The translations under genes and the position numbers were made by a program. The notes below the pieces were generated by a model that ran no database searches, was not told the origin of the DNA, and saw only the letters and a program-made list of their open reading frames with translations. This document shows, in pieces, positions 5,939-7,817 of a stretch of DNA of 7,817 nucleotides. The stretch spans positions 1-7,817 of the forward strand of contig JANNHK010000163.1 in the NCBI GenBank assembly GCA_031404355.1, read 5' to 3'. The number at the start of each line of letters is the position of its first letter. Positions within the stretch are counted from its first letter, which is position 1. This DNA comes from JANNHK01 sp031404355 (GTDB lineage: Bacteria; Actinomycetota; Acidimicrobiia; IMCC26256; PALSA-610).

Positions 5939-7204
5939 TCAGGCCCCAAGGTAGCGGTCGAGGTTGCGGTGCAGGTTCACGATCCGGCACTCCTCGGTGG
6001 GGGAGATCGTGAGGTGCGTGAGGCCCGGCTGGCGCAGCCCCTTCTGGCTGCGGGCGAAGTTCGCCAAGTCCTGACCGAGGACGAGACCGATCGGAGCGTC
6101 GGCGCCGGGCGGCAGCTCCATGTCGACCGGCTTCACCCGCGGTGTCGTGTCGGCCGGGGCGTGGCGGTCGAACGCGTAGATGTCCATGAACGCGTCTTCG
6201 TGCGTGGCACCGGGGCGTGACCGAACACAGATGAGCATGTCGGAGAACACGAGCACTGTGATGTTCGGGAACAGGTTGTACTGCGACATGTTCGTCGTCT
6301 GGTCGAGCGTGAGGTCGGCCATGAAGTCGTGCCCCGACGAGAGGCCTCGCTCGCGGATGATGCGCGCGATCTGTTCGCGGATCGTGCTTCCCTCGGGTAC
6401 CTCGGGTGCGGGCCCTGCGTCCTGTTGCTGGTGGTTGCCGACGCGCGTGCCCATGATCTCGACGAACGACTCCCACACTTGCTGGTCGCTCGGCCGGTCG
6501 CGCAAGCGCGGTGAACTGAGGCCGTACGGCTGCTCGAGCTTCCCGTGGCGCTCCCACACCTGTTGCGGGCCGTTGACGTCGTCGGTCATCGGCAGCATCT
6601 CGCGGTGGATGCCCTGCACGTGGTACGTCTCGCTGAAGCCGTCGATCAGTGTCTTCCAGTTGCACGGCGCGGGAATCGACACCACCGCGGTGCAGCGGAA
6701 CTCGTCGACGTGCGCCCACGCGCAGTCGCCGGGCACGGCTTCGAGGAACACGTCGAGCGGCTCGGCGTCGAGGTCGAGGTTCACGAAGACGAACGGGCCC
6801 CACGTGCCGACCTGCGCCGCGATCAGCGGCCGGTCCTCGTTGCGGACACCGAACACCCGGCGCGACGGAACTTCCCGCAGCTGACCCGCAAGGTCGTAGG
6901 TCCACCGGTGGAACGGGCACTCGATTTCGGTCAGCCCCGAACCCGACCCCTCGCACAGGGCACTGCCCCGGTGGCGGCACGCGTTCTGGAACGCGCGGAG
7001 CACGCCGTCGTCGCCCCGCACGACAAGCACCGAGTACGGGCCGACCTGGTACTCGAAGTAGTCGCCGGGGTGGGCGACGTGGTCGACGCAGCACGCGAGC
7101 TGCCAGACCTTCGGCCAGAGCCCGTCGAGTTCGCGTTTCGCGTAGTCGGGAGAGGTGTACCGCTCGACCGGGATCGAGACCGGTGTGGTGAGGACCTCGG
7201 GCAT
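5939..7204 (-). CDS. Rieske non-heme iron oxygenase, alpha (catalytic) subunit
   Basis: A 421-residue cytoplasmic protein of normal length for this family. The N-terminal Rieske domain has C76-x-H78 and C96-x-x-H99, the ligands of a [2Fe-2S] cluster, followed by HRWTYDLAG (99-107). The catalytic domain contains NWKTLIDGFSETYH with H195, then H200, and the later D379 in GQDLANFARSQKGL; these fit the mononuclear iron 2-His-1-carboxylate triad. E192 stands where ring dioxygenases such as naphthalene dioxygenase carry the bridging Asp; Glu occurs there in carnitine monooxygenase-type enzymes. The reaction is O2- and electron-dependent hydroxylation, dihydroxylation or demethylation of an unidentified substrate. 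A reductase or ferredoxin partner is needed and is not in this window, nor is a beta subunit. The start is firm: an in-frame TAG lies 12 nt upstream of this ATG. No Shine-Dalgarno is visible, but TAGTCT ends 6 nt before the ATG. The divergent crotonase gene suggests a shared catabolic locus. Confidence 0.95.
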   Translation of the reverse strand: MPEVLTTPVSIPVERYTSPDYAKRELDGLWPKVWQLACCVDHVAHPGDYFEYQVGPYSVLVVRGDDGVLRAFQNACRHRGSALCEGSGSGLTEIECPFHRWTYDLAGQLREVPSRRVFGVRNEDRPLIAAQVGTWGPFVFVNLDLDAEPLDVFLEAVPGDCAWAHVDEFRCTAVVSIPAPCNWKTLIDGFSETYHVQGIHREMLPMTDDVNGPQQVWERHGKLEQPYGLSSPRLRDRPSDQQVWESFVEIMGTRVGNHQQQDAGPAPEVPEGSTIREQIARIIRERGLSSGHDFMADLTLDQTTNMSQYNLFPNITVLVFSDMLICVRSRPGATHEDAFMDIYAFDRHAPADTTPRVKPVDMELPPGADAPIGLVLGQDLANFARSQKGLRQPGLTHLTISPTEECRIVNLHRNLDRYLGA

Positions 7205-7210
7205 GCGGCC

Positions 7211-7216
7211 AGACTA
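7211..7216 (-). promoter_or_regulatory. Candidate -10 box for leaderless transcription of the Rieske oxygenase gene
   Basis: On the minus strand TAGTCT fits TANNNT and is followed by six bases and the ATG at 7204. No Shine-Dalgarno is visible upstream. The TAG inside the box is also the in-frame stop that excludes a longer protein. The spacing is what a leaderless mRNA would need. Confidence 0.38.
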
Positions 7217-7240
7217 CGACGCCCACGGAACACGACGCCC
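7216..7240. promoter_or_regulatory. 9-bp direct repeat between the divergent oxygenase and crotonase genes
   Basis: ACGACGCCC occurs at 7216-7224 and again at 7232-7240, 16 bp apart start to start, within the only 54 bp that separate the two divergent genes. It could be a paired binding site for a regulator controlling both. It overlaps by one base the candidate -10 box of the oxygenase gene. GC-rich words of this kind recur by chance, so confidence is low. Confidence 0.27.
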
Positions 7241-7247
7241 GACCAAC

Positions 7248-7253
7248 AGGGAG
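7248..7253 (+). promoter_or_regulatory. Shine-Dalgarno of the crotonase gene
   Basis: AGGGAG is followed by CTCAG and the ATG at 7259, a conventional 5-nt spacing. It supports this start, which the family alignment also favours because the first beta strand begins straight after it. Confidence 0.7.
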
Positions 7254-7258
7254 CTCAG

Positions 7259-7817
7259 ATGGCCGGCTCGGTTCGCCTCGACATCGACGGCGCGATCGCC
7301 ACGATCACGAACGACAACCCGGACAAGCACAATGCGTTCGACGACGACATGGACGCCCAGTTGTTCGACGTGTTCGCCGGCCTCGTGGGCCGGGACGAGA
7401 TCCGAGCTGTCATCTGGCGGGGCGAGGGGAAGTCGTTTTCGTCGGGCCGCGACGTCGGCTCGATCGGCACCATCGATTCGGTGGAGGCGCACCACAACCT
7501 GATGCAGCGGGGCCACCGCGGTATCCAGAAGGTGTGGGAGCTCGACGTCCCGATCATCGTCGCGTGCAAGGGCTGGGTGATGGGCGCGTCGTTCCAACGC
7601 GCGCTGCTCTGCGACATGCGCATCGCGGCCGAGGGCACGCGGTTCCGCCTCCCCGAAGTGACCTACGGAGTGATACCCGACACCGGTGGCGTCGGTGTGC
7701 TCTACGAGATGTGCGGGCACGGCGTCACCAGCGACCTCGTGCTCACCGGGCGCGTCATGCAAGCGGACGAGGCGCTGGCCCACGGCGTCGTCAGTCGCGT
7801 CGTCGCGCCCGACGACC
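7259..7817 (+). CDS. Enoyl-CoA hydratase/isomerase family (crotonase) protein, partial at right edge
   Basis: The first 186 codons are present, read by hand from ATG 7259 with no stop before the edge; typical members have about 260 residues, so the C-terminal quarter is missing. Crotonase-fold signs are an N-terminal beta strand followed by NPDKHNAF (20-27), the first oxyanion-hole loop SFSSGRDVGSI (59-69), the second near KGWVMGASFQ (104-113), then ALLCDMRIAA (115-124) and LPEVTYGVIPDTGG (131-144). E133 aligns with Glu164 of rat mitochondrial enoyl-CoA hydratase. The position of Glu144 is Q113, and the usual GGG run is MGA. These point to an acyl-CoA substrate, but a classical syn-hydration with two glutamates is doubtful; double-bond isomerisation or another crotonase reaction is possible. 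GGGAG ends 5 nt before the ATG, a good ribosome binding site. The neighbouring divergent Rieske oxygenase suggests a role in degrading a ring or side chain through CoA esters, which is inference. Confidence 0.93.
   Translation, partial: MAGSVRLDIDGAIATITNDNPDKHNAFDDDMDAQLFDVFAGLVGRDEIRAVIWRGEGKSFSSGRDVGSIGTIDSVEAHHNLMQRGHRGIQKVWELDVPIIVACKGWVMGASFQRALLCDMRIAAEGTRFRLPEVTYGVIPDTGGVGVLYEMCGHGVTSDLVLTGRVMQADEALAHGVVSRVVAPDD

Noticed and set aside
5562..7226. A 554-residue minus-strand frame over the oxygenase gene and the end of the permease gene.
   Set aside because: It is Arg/Pro-rich with no motif; the oxygenase frame in the same place has all Rieske and iron ligands.
7214..7783. A 189-residue minus-strand frame opposite the crotonase gene.
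   Set aside because: The plus-strand frame shows the crotonase motifs and a good ribosome binding site, so this is an antisense shadow.

Overview
The window is GC-rich and gene-dense, with codons biased towards G or C at the third position. This fits a high-GC actinobacterium. Secreted proteins that combine fibronectin type III (FN3) domains, Thr-rich linkers and SBBP propeller repeats, together with two possible leaderless starts, make an Acidimicrobiia-like lineage plausible, but no rRNA or marker gene proves it.

Layout: (1) positions 1-3906, minus strand, hold two tandem paralogues for secreted FN3/SBBP beta-propeller proteins. The upstream copy (1630-3906) is complete: signal peptide, three FN3 domains and exactly seven propeller repeats. 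The downstream copy (1600 to beyond position 1) runs off the left edge. It lacks the middle FN3 domain and has a 17-residue Thr/Ser tract in its place. They are 29 bp apart and each has a GGGGGACA motif just before its ATG. (2) Positions 3907-4110 are a divergent control region with two inverted repeats and candidate -10 boxes. (3) Positions 4111-5931, plus strand, encode an MFS permease related to the DHA2 drug-efflux type, with an extra C-terminal membrane helix and a tail of about 125 residues. (4) Positions 5939-7204, minus strand, encode a Rieske non-heme iron oxygenase alpha subunit that converges on the permease gene with a 7-bp gap. (5) Positions 7259 to the right edge, plus strand, encode an enoyl-CoA hydratase/isomerase family protein, transcribed divergently from the oxygenase across 54 bp.

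The propeller proteins look like an exported binding or surface module. The oxygenase and crotonase suggest the edge of a catabolic locus in which hydroxylation is followed by CoA-thioester processing; the substrate cannot be read from sequence. No mobile element, CRISPR array, tRNA or rRNA was seen. No clearly new multi-gene system is evident. The most unusual points are the tandem propeller pair with an FN3 domain gained or lost, the C-terminal extension of the permease, and a crotonase lacking one of the two classical catalytic glutamates. No gene-free stretch exceeds 300 bp.
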